Source: Modicisalibacter radicis (GTDB lineage Bacteria; Pseudomonadota; Gammaproteobacteria; Pseudomonadales; Halomonadaceae). From it: 64,000 nucleotides of DNA. The stretch is from NCBI RefSeq assembly GCF_900961225.1, contig NZ_CAAHFN010000044.1, positions 1 through 64,000 of the forward strand, in the 5' to 3' direction. Under the pieces are notes generated by a model. It searched no databases. It was not told where the DNA came from and worked only from the letters and a program-made list of their open reading frames with translations. The first letter of the stretch is position 1. The number at the start of each line of letters is the position of its first letter. A program made the position numbers and the translations under genes. Shown here in pieces: positions 1-8,765 of the stretch.

Positions 1-89
1 CGGCCTTGGGGGCGGCGATGCGCAAGCTGATCCACATCGCCTACGGAGTCCTCAAGACGCAAACCGAATACCGGCCACAAGCCGCTTAA
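1..89 (+). CDS. IS110-family transposase, C-terminal end (partial)
   Basis: An open frame enters from the left edge and stops at TAA 87-89. The visible 28 residues include AMRKLIHIAYGVLK, which resembles the conserved C-terminal tail of IS110/IS1111-type transposases. Those enzymes move circular IS intermediates with a RuvC-like (DEDD) catalytic domain, which would lie outside the window. Whether the element is intact cannot be seen. The family call rests on this short tail only. Confidence 0.55.
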   Translation, partial: ALGAAMRKLIHIAYGVLKTQTEYRPQAA

Positions 90-131
90 TGAGACGTTTG
101 TGACCGGTTAGGAGAGATGGTATCTAGGCCA

Positions 132-770
132 TTATCGACGCGAAACGACCCCGCACCCCTTGAGAATGACCCGGCACAGAAAGTCGGTGATCGACCGATA
201 GTCATCGTCAGCCAGCGAGCTGCGGTCGGTGATCCCCAGCACCTGAGCCTCGAAGTCGGCGTAGTGCTGGGTCGCCGACCAGACCAGGAAGATCAACCAC
301 ACCGGATCGACCGCATCCATCAGTCCGCGCTGCGCCCACTGCTCGAAAACCCGGGCGCGCGATTCGACCCAGTCGCGCAACTCGCCACGCAGGTACTCCT
401 GCAGGAACGGCGCGCCCTGCAGGATCTCTGCGGCGAACAACCGCGAGCCCTGGGGATGACTGCGTGTCAGCGCCATCTTGCTGCGGATGAAGCCCTCGAT
501 GACCTCGGCGGGCTCGTCGTCGACGCTGATATCGTCGAGCATGGCGTTCCAGCGGCTCATCATGCGCTCGAGCAGGGCCACGTAGAGTTCGCGCTTGCTG
601 CCGGCATAATAGAGCACGTTGGACTTGGGCAACCCGGCTGCCTCGGCGATCGCCTGGATGCTCGCTCCGCGGTAGCCGTGCCTGGCGAAGACCCATTCCG
701 CCGCTTCGAGAATGACCCGCTGATTGCGCAGCCTGACACGCGTGACGTCCGGCGTGGTGGTTGTCGTCAT
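132..770 (-). CDS. TetR-family regulator, RutR-like
   Basis: TetR/AcrR regulator of 212 residues. The N-terminal helix-turn-helix lies at about residues 18-60 (AAEWVFARHGYRGASIQAIA, then GLPKSNVLYYAGSK), followed by a helical ligand-binding domain of the RutR (YcdC) type. The ATG at 770 is preferred; an in-frame TTG at 800 would add ten residues unlike the family. The gene diverges from xdhABC, and the spacer holds a RutR-type palindrome at 934-949, so it probably controls the purine operon and itself. RutR of E. coli senses pyrimidine bases. The effector here is unknown but may be a nucleobase. Confidence 0.85.
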   Translation of the reverse strand: MTTTTTPDVTRVRLRNQRVILEAAEWVFARHGYRGASIQAIAEAAGLPKSNVLYYAGSKRELYVALLERMMSRWNAMLDDISVDDEPAEVIEGFIRSKMALTRSHPQGSRLFAAEILQGAPFLQEYLRGELRDWVESRARVFEQWAQRGLMDAVDPVWLIFLVWSATQHYADFEAQVLGITDRSSLADDDYRSITDFLCRVILKGCGVVSRR

Positions 771-852
771 CTGACCGCTCTGCCTGCAGGGGAGGAACAA
801 GCTTGCCCTAGCTGGACCCGCGACTCAACGCCCGCCTCGTCCGAGCTCGCCG

Positions 853-904
853 CGCTTGCCGGCGGACGGCATGACGCTTGCTTGGCGCTTGCAGGGCCGC
901 TTGC
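853..904 (+). repeat. Four CGCTTGC heptamers phased at about helical-turn spacing
   Basis: CGCTTGC occurs at 853-859, 875-881, 886-892 and 898-904, with start-to-start steps of 22, 11 and 12 bp. All four are in the same orientation in the spacer between the TetR gene and xdhA, placing them on one face of the helix. They may be a second regulator-binding array or a chance low-complexity tract. Confidence 0.5.
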
Positions 905-933
905 AGAAGCCATGAGAATGCGCGACGCTGAAC

Positions 934-949
934 CTGACCATTCGGTCAA
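934..949. promoter_or_regulatory. RutR-type operator upstream of xdhA
   Basis: The 16-mer CTGACCATTCGGTCAA is an inverted repeat (TGACC-N4-GGTCA). It matches the RutR consensus TTGACCA-N2-TGGTCAA at 12 of 14 defined positions. It lies 55 bp before the xdhA start codon and 163 bp before the divergent TetR start, as expected for control of both genes. Confidence 0.7.
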
Positions 950-1003
950 TCCACACCCGCCGGTTGATCCCCGGTTCGAACAGCGACAATAACGAGCCTC
1001 ACG

Positions 1004-2470
1004 ATGATCGAATTCTATCTCAATGGCCGGCGCCGACAGTGCGTCGATATCGGAGCCGATACCAGCGTCCTCGAGCTGCTGCGCGGCCCGCTGGGCCAGA
1101 CCGGTATCAAGGAGGGTTGCGCCTCGGGCGATTGCGGCGCCTGCACGGTGGCGATCGGCGAACCCGACGCCGACGGCGAGCTGGCCTATCACAGCGCCAA
1201 CGCCTGCATCGTCCCGGCCCATCAGCTCGACGGCAGCCACCTGGCGACGGTCGAGGGCCTGGCTCGCGGCGATGCCCTGCATCCGGTGCAGGCGGCCATG
1301 GTCGATTGCCATGCCAGCCAGTGCGGTTTCTGTACCCCCGGCATCGTGATGTCGCTGTTCACCCTGCACGAAGCCCAGCGCCGCACGCCGGCGCCCCTGA
1401 CCCCCGAGCGCCTGGAAGCGGCACTCGGTGGCAACCTGTGCCGCTGCACCGGCTACCGGCCGATTCGCGACGCGGCGCTGCGCATGCATGATTATCCCGA
1501 TACGCAACCAAGCTGGGCCGACGATCCCACGCTGGCCGGCGACGTGGCCGCCCTCGCCCGTGACGCGACCCGGCGCCCGCCGGTCCCCGATGGCCGTGAA
1601 GGACACTATGCGACGCCCGACGACCTGGACACGCTGCGCGAGTTGCGCCGCCAGCGGCCGCAATCGCGGCTGGTCGCCGGTGCCACCGACCTGTGGCTCG
1701 AGGTCACTCAGCAGCTCAAGCCCCTCACGGACCTGATCGATGTACGCCGGGTCGCCGAACTCCAGCGCATCGAGGAGACCACCGAGGGCTGGTGGATCGG
1801 CGCGGCGGTGACCTACTCGCGGCTCGAGCCGTTGTTCGCCGAACACTTCCCGGCCTTCGCCCATCTCATGCAGCGTTTCGCCTCGATGCAGATCCGCAAC
1901 CGCGCCACGCTGGGCGGCAATGTCGCCAATGCCTCGCCGATCGGCGACACCCCGCCGGTACTGCTGGCGCTCGATGCCCGTCTCGCCATCGACGGCCCGG
2001 CCGGCCCCCGCGAGCTGCCGGTCGGCGACTTCTTCCTCGACTACAAGCAAATCGCGCTCGACGACGGCGAGTTTCTGCGCGCGATCTTCCTGCCGCGGCG
2101 GAGCGAGCTCCAGCACCTCAAGGTCTGGAAGATCGCCAAGCGCCGCGAGGACGATATTTCCGCGGTACTCGCCGCCTTCGCCTGGCGACTCGAGAAGGGC
2201 GTGCTGCGCGACGTTCACCTGGCGTTCGGCGGTATGGCGGCGATTCCCCGCCGCTGCGAGCCCGCCGAGGCGGCACTCGAGGGTCAGGCGCCCACCGTCG
2301 CCGCCTTCGGCGCTGCCAAGGCCGCGCTGCGCGACGACTTCCAGCCGCTCAGCGACGTGCGCGGCTCGAGCGAATACCGGCTGACGGTCGCCGCCAACCT
2401 GCTCGAACGGCTGCGCCTGGGGCTCGAATCCACCACCGCGGAGGTGTCGATCGATGCGTACGCTCACTGA
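1004..2470 (+). CDS. xdhA: Xanthine dehydrogenase, small (FeS/FAD) subunit
   Basis: The 488-residue electron-transfer subunit of cytoplasmic xanthine dehydrogenase (hypoxanthine to xanthine to urate, NAD+ as acceptor). The plant-type 2Fe-2S cluster uses C39, C44, C47 and C68. The second 2Fe-2S domain uses C107, C110, C146 and C148 (CGFCTPG and NLCRCTGYRPI). A CO-dehydrogenase-type FAD-binding domain follows at about 200-365, then the C-terminal flavoprotein domain to the end. Length fits the bacterial two-subunit XdhA class. The ATG at 1004 is the first sensible start before the conserved N-terminus. It overlaps xdhB by 17 bp, indicating translational coupling. Confidence 0.96.
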   Translation: MIEFYLNGRRRQCVDIGADTSVLELLRGPLGQTGIKEGCASGDCGACTVAIGEPDADGELAYHSANACIVPAHQLDGSHLATVEGLARGDALHPVQAAMVDCHASQCGFCTPGIVMSLFTLHEAQRRTPAPLTPERLEAALGGNLCRCTGYRPIRDAALRMHDYPDTQPSWADDPTLAGDVAALARDATRRPPVPDGREGHYATPDDLDTLRELRRQRPQSRLVAGATDLWLEVTQQLKPLTDLIDVRRVAELQRIEETTEGWWIGAAVTYSRLEPLFAEHFPAFAHLMQRFASMQIRNRATLGGNVANASPIGDTPPVLLALDARLAIDGPAGPRELPVGDFFLDYKQIALDDGEFLRAIFLPRRSELQHLKVWKIAKRREDDISAVLAAFAWRLEKGVLRDVHLAFGGMAAIPRRCEPAEAALEGQAPTVAAFGAAKAALRDDFQPLSDVRGSSEYRLTVAANLLERLRLGLESTTAEVSIDAYAH

Positions 2471-4874
2471 CGTTTCCCGCTCCTCGCAGCGCGCCCGCGA
2501 GACGCAGCGCTCGCGCAACAAGGGCGACGGCCCGCTGGCCCGCGACCCTCGACCGGGCACCTCGGCGGCCGCCTCGCATCGCCACGAGAGCGCCATCAAG
2601 CACGTCACCGGGCGCGCCGCCTACATCGACGACCTGCCGGCCCCCGCCGACGCCCTGCATATCGCGCTGGGCTTCTCGCCGGTGGCCCATGGCCGTCTGA
2701 CCCGGCTCGACCTGGAGGCGGTCAAGCGCGCCCCCGGGGTGGTCGACGTGATCACCGCGGTGGACATTCCCGGGCATACCGATATCGGCCCGGTGTTCCC
2801 CGGCGATCCGCTGTTCGCCGACGACGAGATCAGTTACGCCGGGCAGACGCTGTTCGCCGTCGCTGCAATCAGCCACAAGGCAGCGCGCCTGGCGGTCAAG
2901 GCCGCGGTGGTCGAGATCGACGAGCAGCCGGCGAGTCTCGATCCGCTCAAAGCTGCCGAGCGCGGCGACGTGGTGCGGCCCACTCACGTCCAGCAGAGCG
3001 GCGACTGGCAACGGGCGCTGAGCGAGGCCGAGCACGTCCTCGAAGGCGAACAGTTCGTCGGTGGTCAGGAGCACTTCTACCTCGAGGGTCAGGCCTGCCT
3101 GGTCACGCCCAGCGAGGACGAGGGCGTGGTCGTCTACACCTCGAACCAGCACCCCAGCGAGACCCAGAAGCTGGTCGCCGAGGTACTCGACGTGCCCTTC
3201 CACGCCGTGACGGTGGAGACCCGGCGCATGGGCGGCGGCTTCGGCGGCAAGGAAACCCAGGCCTCGCCGTGGGCGTGCATCGCCGCGCTGATCGCCCGGC
3301 GCACCGGTCGCGCCGCCCGGCTGCGCCTGCCACGCGCCGAGGACACCCGCACCACCGGCAAGCGACATCCGTTCCACAATCGCTACCGGCTGGGCTTCGA
3401 CGCCGCGGGTGTGCTGTCCGGCGGCGAGATCACCGTGATCGGCGATTGCGGTTATTCGCCTGATCTCTCCGAGGCGATCGTCGATCGCGCGATGTTCCAC
3501 GCCGACAACGCCTACTCGTTGGGCGCGGCTCGCGTTACCGGCCACCGCGCGCGCACCCATACCGCCTCGAACACCGCCTTCCGCGGCTTCGGCGGCCCCC
3601 AGGGGATGATGATCGTCGAGGCGGCGATGGACGACATCGCCCGCCATCTCGGCGAGGACCCGCTGACCATACGCAAGCGCAACTTCTATCGCGCCGGACG
3701 CGACGTCACCCACTACGGACAGCGGGTCGACCAGTATCCGCTGCTGAGCGAGATCGTCGAGCGTCTCGAGGTCAGCAGCGACTACTGGGCACGCCGCCAG
3801 GCGATCCGCACGCACAACGCCGCCAGCCCGGTCGTCAGGAAGGGCCTGGCACTGACCCCGGTGAAGTTCGGCATCTCGTTCACCGCCAAGCACTTGAACC
3901 AGGCCGGCGCGCTGCTGCACGTCTATACCGACGGCAGCGTGATGATCAATCACGGCGGCACCGAGATGGGCCAGGGCCTGCATACCAAGATCTGCCAGGT
4001 GGTGGCCCGCGAACTGGGCCTCGACATGACCCGCGTGCGGATCACCGCCACGCGCACCGACAAGGTGCCCAACACCTCGCCCACCGCCGCCTCCAGCGGC
4101 GCCGACCTCAACGGCATGGCCGCCCGCGACGCGGCGAGCCGGGTGCGCGAGCGGTTGTTCGACTTCGCTGCCGAGCATTACCAGCTCGACCGTGAAGGCC
4201 TGCGCCTGGAAGGCGGCGAGCTGCTCGCCGGGCATGGCGAAAGCAGCCGACGCATCGCCTGGGGCGAGCTGGTCCAGGCCGCCTACCTGGCGCGCATCTC
4301 GCTGTCGGCCAACGGCTTCTACGCCACGCCGCTGATTCATTACGACCGCGACAGCGGCAGCGGTCGACCCTTCTACTACTTCGCCTACGGCGCGGCGGTC
4401 GCCGAGGTCGCGGTCGACACGCTATCCGGCGAGTACCGCGTCGAGCGCGTCGACATCCTTCACGATGTCGGCGATTCGCTGAACCCGGCGATCGACATCG
4501 GCCAGGTCGAGGGCGGCTTCATCCAGGCGATGGGCTGGCTGACCAGCGAGGAACTCAAGTGGGACGACCGGGGCCGCCTGCTCAGCGACGGTCCGGCGAC
4601 CTACAAGATTCCCACCTATGGCGACCTGCCGCCGGTGTTCAACGTCGAGCTGCTCGAGGGTCACCCCAACTCGCAGGCCAGCATCTACCGCTCCAAGGCG
4701 GTCGGCGAGCCGCCCTTCATGCTGGGCATCTCGGTGTGGTCGGCACTGCGCGATGCGCTGTCCAGCTTGAGCGACTATCACCAGTCGCCACGCCTGGACA
4801 CGCCGGCCACCCCGGAGCGGGTACTGATGGCGGCGGAAACCCTGCGTCGCTCGGTGAACGGCTCTACGGCATGA
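2454..4874 (+). CDS. xdhB: Xanthine dehydrogenase, large (molybdopterin) subunit
   Basis: The 806-residue catalytic subunit carrying the molybdenum cofactor. It starts inside the xdhA 3' end. After a basic, poorly conserved leader of about 40 residues comes the aldehyde oxidase/xanthine dehydrogenase a/b hammerhead domain (IKHVTGRAAYIDDLP). The large Mo-binding domain follows, with RRMGGGFGGKE, the FRGFGGPQGM loop and the C-terminal KAVGEPPFMLG motif containing the catalytic glutamate. Length is close to other XdhB proteins. Its stop overlaps the xdhC start as ATGA, so the three xdh genes form one operon. Confidence 0.96.
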   Translation: MRTLTDVSRSSQRARETQRSRNKGDGPLARDPRPGTSAAASHRHESAIKHVTGRAAYIDDLPAPADALHIALGFSPVAHGRLTRLDLEAVKRAPGVVDVITAVDIPGHTDIGPVFPGDPLFADDEISYAGQTLFAVAAISHKAARLAVKAAVVEIDEQPASLDPLKAAERGDVVRPTHVQQSGDWQRALSEAEHVLEGEQFVGGQEHFYLEGQACLVTPSEDEGVVVYTSNQHPSETQKLVAEVLDVPFHAVTVETRRMGGGFGGKETQASPWACIAALIARRTGRAARLRLPRAEDTRTTGKRHPFHNRYRLGFDAAGVLSGGEITVIGDCGYSPDLSEAIVDRAMFHADNAYSLGAARVTGHRARTHTASNTAFRGFGGPQGMMIVEAAMDDIARHLGEDPLTIRKRNFYRAGRDVTHYGQRVDQYPLLSEIVERLEVSSDYWARRQAIRTHNAASPVVRKGLALTPVKFGISFTAKHLNQAGALLHVYTDGSVMINHGGTEMGQGLHTKICQVVARELGLDMTRVRITATRTDKVPNTSPTAASSGADLNGMAARDAASRVRERLFDFAAEHYQLDREGLRLEGGELLAGHGESSRRIAWGELVQAAYLARISLSANGFYATPLIHYDRDSGSGRPFYYFAYGAAVAEVAVDTLSGEYRVERVDILHDVGDSLNPAIDIGQVEGGFIQAMGWLTSEELKWDDRGRLLSDGPATYKIPTYGDLPPVFNVELLEGHPNSQASIYRSKAVGEPPFMLGISVWSALRDALSSLSDYHQSPRLDTPATPERVLMAAETLRRSVNGSTA

Positions 4875-5758
4875 GCTGGCACGAGGCATTGCATCGCCTG
4901 CAGCAGACCGGCGAGCCCCATGCATTGGCCAGCGTGGTCGGCGCGGCCGGCTCCACGCCGCGCGAGCCCGGCGCCAAGATGGTGATCACCGCCGATACCG
5001 TCCACGACACGCTGGGCGGCGGCGGCTTCGAATACCAGGTGATCGATGCCGCCCGCCAGGCGCTGGGCGATTCACCAGGCGATGGCGAGACCGGCGGTCC
5101 GCGGCTCGAGGCCTTCCCGCTGGGCGCACGCTCGGGGCAGTGCTGCGGCGGCTACGTGCATGTGTTGATCGAGGTCTTCGCCGGCGCCGAGATGACGGTC
5201 GCGGTATTCGGCGCGGGGCATGTCGGCCAGGGCCTGGTGCGACTGCTCGCCCCGCTGCCCTGGCGCCTGCTCTGGTTCGACAGCCGCGATGACGCCTTTC
5301 CCGCCTGGGCCACCGGGCAGCCGCGCCTGACCTGCCGGCGCAGCACGAACCCGGCGAGTGACGTCGCCTCACTGCCGGCCAGCGGCCACGTGCTGGTGAT
5401 GACCCATGACCACGGCGAGGACCGCGCGCTGATCGATGCGCTGCTGGGTCGCGACGCTATCGCCTCCATCGGCCTGATCGGCTCGCCCAGCAAATGGGCG
5501 AGCTTTCGCCGCCGGCTGGCCGCCGCCGGCCATGACGAGGCCGCGCTGGCCCGGGTACGCTGCCCGATCGGCCTGCCCGGCGCGCATGGCAAGCGCCCCT
5601 ACGAGATCGCCCTGGCCGTGGCCGCCGAGCTGCTGGCGCTCAAGCCGGCCGGCGCACGACACGCGCAACGCGGCATCGAGCCACGCCAGTTGCGCGAGGT
5701 CTTTGCGAGCGGCCCGACCGCCACCTCCTCTTCCGCCACTTCCTCCGGAGACCCTTGA
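4871..5758 (+). CDS. xdhC: Xanthine dehydrogenase accessory protein XdhC
   Basis: A 295-residue XdhC/CoxI-family chaperone that binds sulfurated molybdenum cofactor and inserts it into XdhB. The N-terminal XdhC domain has VVGAAGSTPREPGAKM. The C-terminal Rossmann-like domain contains VFGAGHVGQGLVRLL near residue 113 and a later GLIGSPSKW motif. The ATG at 4871 is chosen because it overlaps the xdhB stop (ATGA) and removes a long out-of-family extension. The stop at 5756-5758 in turn overlaps the start of the guanine deaminase gene. Confidence 0.94.
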   Translation: MSWHEALHRLQQTGEPHALASVVGAAGSTPREPGAKMVITADTVHDTLGGGGFEYQVIDAARQALGDSPGDGETGGPRLEAFPLGARSGQCCGGYVHVLIEVFAGAEMTVAVFGAGHVGQGLVRLLAPLPWRLLWFDSRDDAFPAWATGQPRLTCRRSTNPASDVASLPASGHVLVMTHDHGEDRALIDALLGRDAIASIGLIGSPSKWASFRRRLAAAGHDEAALARVRCPIGLPGAHGKRPYEIALAVAAELLALKPAGARHAQRGIEPRQLREVFASGPTATSSSATSSGDP

Positions 5759-7071
5759 TGAGCGATGCCCGACTACTGCGCGGCCCCCTGCTGAGTTTCA
5801 ACGACGACCCCGGCGAAGACGACACTCCGGCCGCCGGCAGCGTGCTGCACATCGAGGATGGCGCGCTGTGGCTGGAAGACGGGCGAATCCGCGCGGTCGG
5901 CGCCTACGCCGAGATCGCCCCGCGCCTGCCCGCCGGCATCACCCACGTCGACTATCGCGACAAGCTGATGATGCCCGGCTTCATCGACAGCCACGTGCAC
6001 TACGTGCAGCTCGACATCATGGCTTCCTATGGCCGGCAGCTGCTCGACTGGCTCAATGAATACACCTTCCCCGAGGAGTGCCGCTTCGCCGAGCGCGCCC
6101 ACGCCGACAACGTCGCCGAGGCCTTCCTCGACGAGACGCTGCGGGTCGGCACCACCACCGCCCAGGTGTTCTGCACCTCGCACCCCGGCTCGGTGGATAG
6201 TTTCTTTACCGCGGCCAGGCGCCGCGGCCTGCGCATGCTCGCCGGCAAGGTGCTGATGGATCGCCACGCGCCGCAGGCGTTGACCGACACCGCCCGGGGC
6301 GGCGTCGACGACAGCGAACGGCTGATCGCCGACTGGCACGGCAGGGACCGGCTGAGCTATTCGCTGACCCCGCGCTTCGCGCCGACCTCGACCCGCGAGC
6401 AACTCGATGCCCTCGGTGGTGTGTTGCGCAACGCGTCGGACATCCACCTGCAGACCCATCTTTCCGAGAATCGCGGCGAAGTCGAGTGGGTCGCCGAGCT
6501 GTTCCCCGAGGCCCGCGATTATCTCGACGTCTATGAGCGCCACGGTCTGGTCGGCCCGCGCAGCACCTTCGCCCACGGCATCCATCTGTCGATGGACGAA
6601 CGCCGCCGGCTCGCCGCGGCGGGCGCCAACGTGGCCTTCTGCCCCACCTCGAACCTGTACCTGGGCAGCGGGCTCTTCGACCGTCATGCCTGCCGCGAGG
6701 CCGGGCTGGCGGTTTCGCTGGCCAGCGACGTGGGCGCCGGCACCGACCTGTCGGGCTTCGCCACGCTCAAGGCGGCCTACCAGGTCGGCCAGTTGCTCGA
6801 CCAGCCGCTCACCGCCTGGCAGGGGTTCTATCGGCTGACGCTGGGCAACGCCCGCGCCCTGCATCTCGATGAATATATCGGGCGTTTCCACGAAGGCGGC
6901 GAGGCGGACCTGGTGGTCCTCGACCCGCAGGCGACGCCGCTGCTCTCGCGACGCACCGCACGCACCGAAACGCTGGCCGAACGGCTTTTCGCGCTGATGA
7001 TCCTGGGCGACGACCGGGCCGTGCATGCCACCTGGGCCAATGGCCGCTGCGTGCATCGACGTGATGCATGA
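5758..7071 (+). CDS. guaD: Guanine deaminase
   Basis: A 437-residue amidohydrolase converting guanine to xanthine plus ammonia and so feeding the adjacent xanthine dehydrogenase. The metal-binding strand PGFIDSHVHY supplies H79 and H81. Further motifs are THLSEN, FAHGIHL, the FCPTSN segment and LASDVGAGTDLSGF with the late aspartate ligand. Length agrees with bacterial GuaD. The ATG at 5758 shares its A with the xdhC stop (TGATG), and a GGAG sits upstream; a TTG one codon earlier is possible but less likely. Last gene of the xdhABC-guaD operon. Confidence 0.95.
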   Translation: MSDARLLRGPLLSFNDDPGEDDTPAAGSVLHIEDGALWLEDGRIRAVGAYAEIAPRLPAGITHVDYRDKLMMPGFIDSHVHYVQLDIMASYGRQLLDWLNEYTFPEECRFAERAHADNVAEAFLDETLRVGTTTAQVFCTSHPGSVDSFFTAARRRGLRMLAGKVLMDRHAPQALTDTARGGVDDSERLIADWHGRDRLSYSLTPRFAPTSTREQLDALGGVLRNASDIHLQTHLSENRGEVEWVAELFPEARDYLDVYERHGLVGPRSTFAHGIHLSMDERRRLAAAGANVAFCPTSNLYLGSGLFDRHACREAGLAVSLASDVGAGTDLSGFATLKAAYQVGQLLDQPLTAWQGFYRLTLGNARALHLDEYIGRFHEGGEADLVVLDPQATPLLSRRTARTETLAERLFALMILGDDRAVHATWANGRCVHRRDA

Positions 7072-7274
7072 CGCGTTCACGCCTGCACCAATAACCGGCA
7101 AATGACATTCGGACGCACGCTTCGTCCTTCCCTGCCTGCTTGTCTGCGCCCTGCCGACACGGGCGCCGGGAAACGCCGGCATCTTCGCGCCAGCCTGGCC
7201 GGCTTATTGCATACAAGAACTCCAGTATCGTGAACGGTCGCGTATACAGACGATAACCTCACGCCGGAGTCGCC

Positions 7275-8675
7275 ATGTCCATCGACACGCCGCTTTTTCG
7301 CCTGGAAGAGCGTCCCGCGCCGCCCAAGGCGCTACTCGCCGGACTGCAACACGTCCTCGCCAGCTTCGTCGGCATCATCGCCCCGAGCATGATCATCGCC
7401 GGCGCGCTCGGCCTGGAAAGTTTCATCCCCTACCTGATCAGCATGGCGCTGTTCGTCTCCGGGCTCGCCACGCTGTTGCAATCGCAACGTATCGGCCCGC
7501 TGGGCTCGGGCCTGTTGAGCATCCAGGGCACCAGCTTTTCGTTCGTGGGGGCCTTGATCATTGCCGGACAGGCCGCCCGGGAAGGCGGCGCGAGCAACGA
7601 AGAGGTACTCGCCACGCTGTTCGGCGTGTGCCTGGCCGGCAGTCTGATCGAGGTCGTGCTGGGCGGTATCCTGCCCCAGCTCAAACGCATCATCACGCCG
7701 ACCGTGACCGGCATCGTGGTGATCCTGATCGGCCTGTCGCTGATCAAGGTCGGCGTCACCGACATGGCCGGCGGCTTCGGCGCCGAGGATTTCGGCAGTC
7801 TCGCCAACCTGGGCCTGGCGACGCTGGTGATCGTCAGCGTGCTGGCCTGCCAGCTGTCTCGCCACGCCTGGTGGCGCATCGGCTCGATCTTCATCGGCCT
7901 GGTGGTGGGGTGCGTCGCCGCGGCACTCAGCGGCCAGATGGGCGTGCCCGATCTGGGCGAGAGCCGCTGGCTGACGCTGCCGCAACCGCTGCGCTACGGG
8001 CTCGACTTCGATATCGCCGCGTTCATTCCGGTGGCGTTCATCTTCCTGATTACCGCCATCGAGACGATCGGCGACCTGACCGGTACCTCGCGCGCCTCGG
8101 GCGAGCCCACCGACGGCCCGCTCTATCGCCGGCGCATTCGCGGCGGGGTGATGGCCGACGGCGTCAACTCGGCGCTCGCCGCGCTGTTCAACACCTTTCC
8201 CAACACCACCTTCAGCCAGAATACCGGCGTGGTTCAGCTGACCGGGATCGCCAGTCGCCATGTGGGCTGGTATGTCGGTGGCATCCTCATCGTACTGGGC
8301 CTGATTCCCGCGCTCGGCCAGTTGCTGCAGCAGATCCCGCGCCCGGTGCTCGGCGCGGCCACCACGCTGATGTTCGGCCTGATCGCGGTCTCGGGGATCC
8401 GCATCCTCAGCGACCAGACAATGGATCGCAAGACGCTGATGACCATCGCCACCTCGCTGGGCACCGGGCTCGGCGTGCTGCTGGTGCCCGAGATACTCTC
8501 GGGGCTGCCGGCCCTGGCGCAGAAAGTCTTCGCGTCGCCGATCACCACCGGTGGGCTGACCGCCATCGTCTGCACGCTGCTGATGCCCGGTTCGACGAGT
8601 GCCGAACGACACGACGATGTCGCCGACGAAATCGCCCACAAGGGCGTGACCAGCGAGGTTTCCGAACAGCGCTAG
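7275..8675 (+). CDS. NCS2-family purine/xanthine permease
   Basis: A 466-residue inner-membrane nucleobase:cation symporter-2 protein with about 14 hydrophobic segments. The family signature appears as SQNTGVVQLTG near residue 317. The glutamate-bearing helix motif AIETIGDLTGTS lies near residue 260. The closest known types are xanthine and urate permeases (XanP, UacT, UraA group). Context beside xdh and guaD favours xanthine, guanine or urate uptake, but the substrate cannot be fixed from sequence. It has its own 203-bp upstream spacer and a strong hairpin after it, so it may be a separate transcript. Confidence 0.93.
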   Translation: MSIDTPLFRLEERPAPPKALLAGLQHVLASFVGIIAPSMIIAGALGLESFIPYLISMALFVSGLATLLQSQRIGPLGSGLLSIQGTSFSFVGALIIAGQAAREGGASNEEVLATLFGVCLAGSLIEVVLGGILPQLKRIITPTVTGIVVILIGLSLIKVGVTDMAGGFGAEDFGSLANLGLATLVIVSVLACQLSRHAWWRIGSIFIGLVVGCVAAALSGQMGVPDLGESRWLTLPQPLRYGLDFDIAAFIPVAFIFLITAIETIGDLTGTSRASGEPTDGPLYRRRIRGGVMADGVNSALAALFNTFPNTTFSQNTGVVQLTGIASRHVGWYVGGILIVLGLIPALGQLLQQIPRPVLGAATTLMFGLIAVSGIRILSDQTMDRKTLMTIATSLGTGLGVLLVPEILSGLPALAQKVFASPITTGGLTAIVCTLLMPGSTSAERHDDVADEIAHKGVTSEVSEQR

Positions 8676-8686
8676 CAGGTGTCATT

Positions 8687-8722
8687 ACGCAACGGGCCCG
8701 CCGATTGGCGGGCCCGTTGCGT
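8687..8722. terminator. Bidirectional hairpin between convergent genes
   Basis: Perfect 16-bp inverted repeat ACGCAACGGGCCCGCC / GGCGGGCCCGTTGCGT with a GATT loop. It sits between the 3' ends of the permease and the adenine deaminase. There is no long T tract on either side, but stem strength and position support a shared terminator. Confidence 0.75.
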
Positions 8723-8765
8723 CGAAACGCAGCGAGATGACAGCACGGATAGGACACCGCCCAGC

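Noticed and set aside
2349-4340. 663-residue antisense frame over xdhB
   Set aside because: It mirrors high-GC codon bias of xdhB on the other strand, has no family motif and no ribosome site; xdhB is certain.
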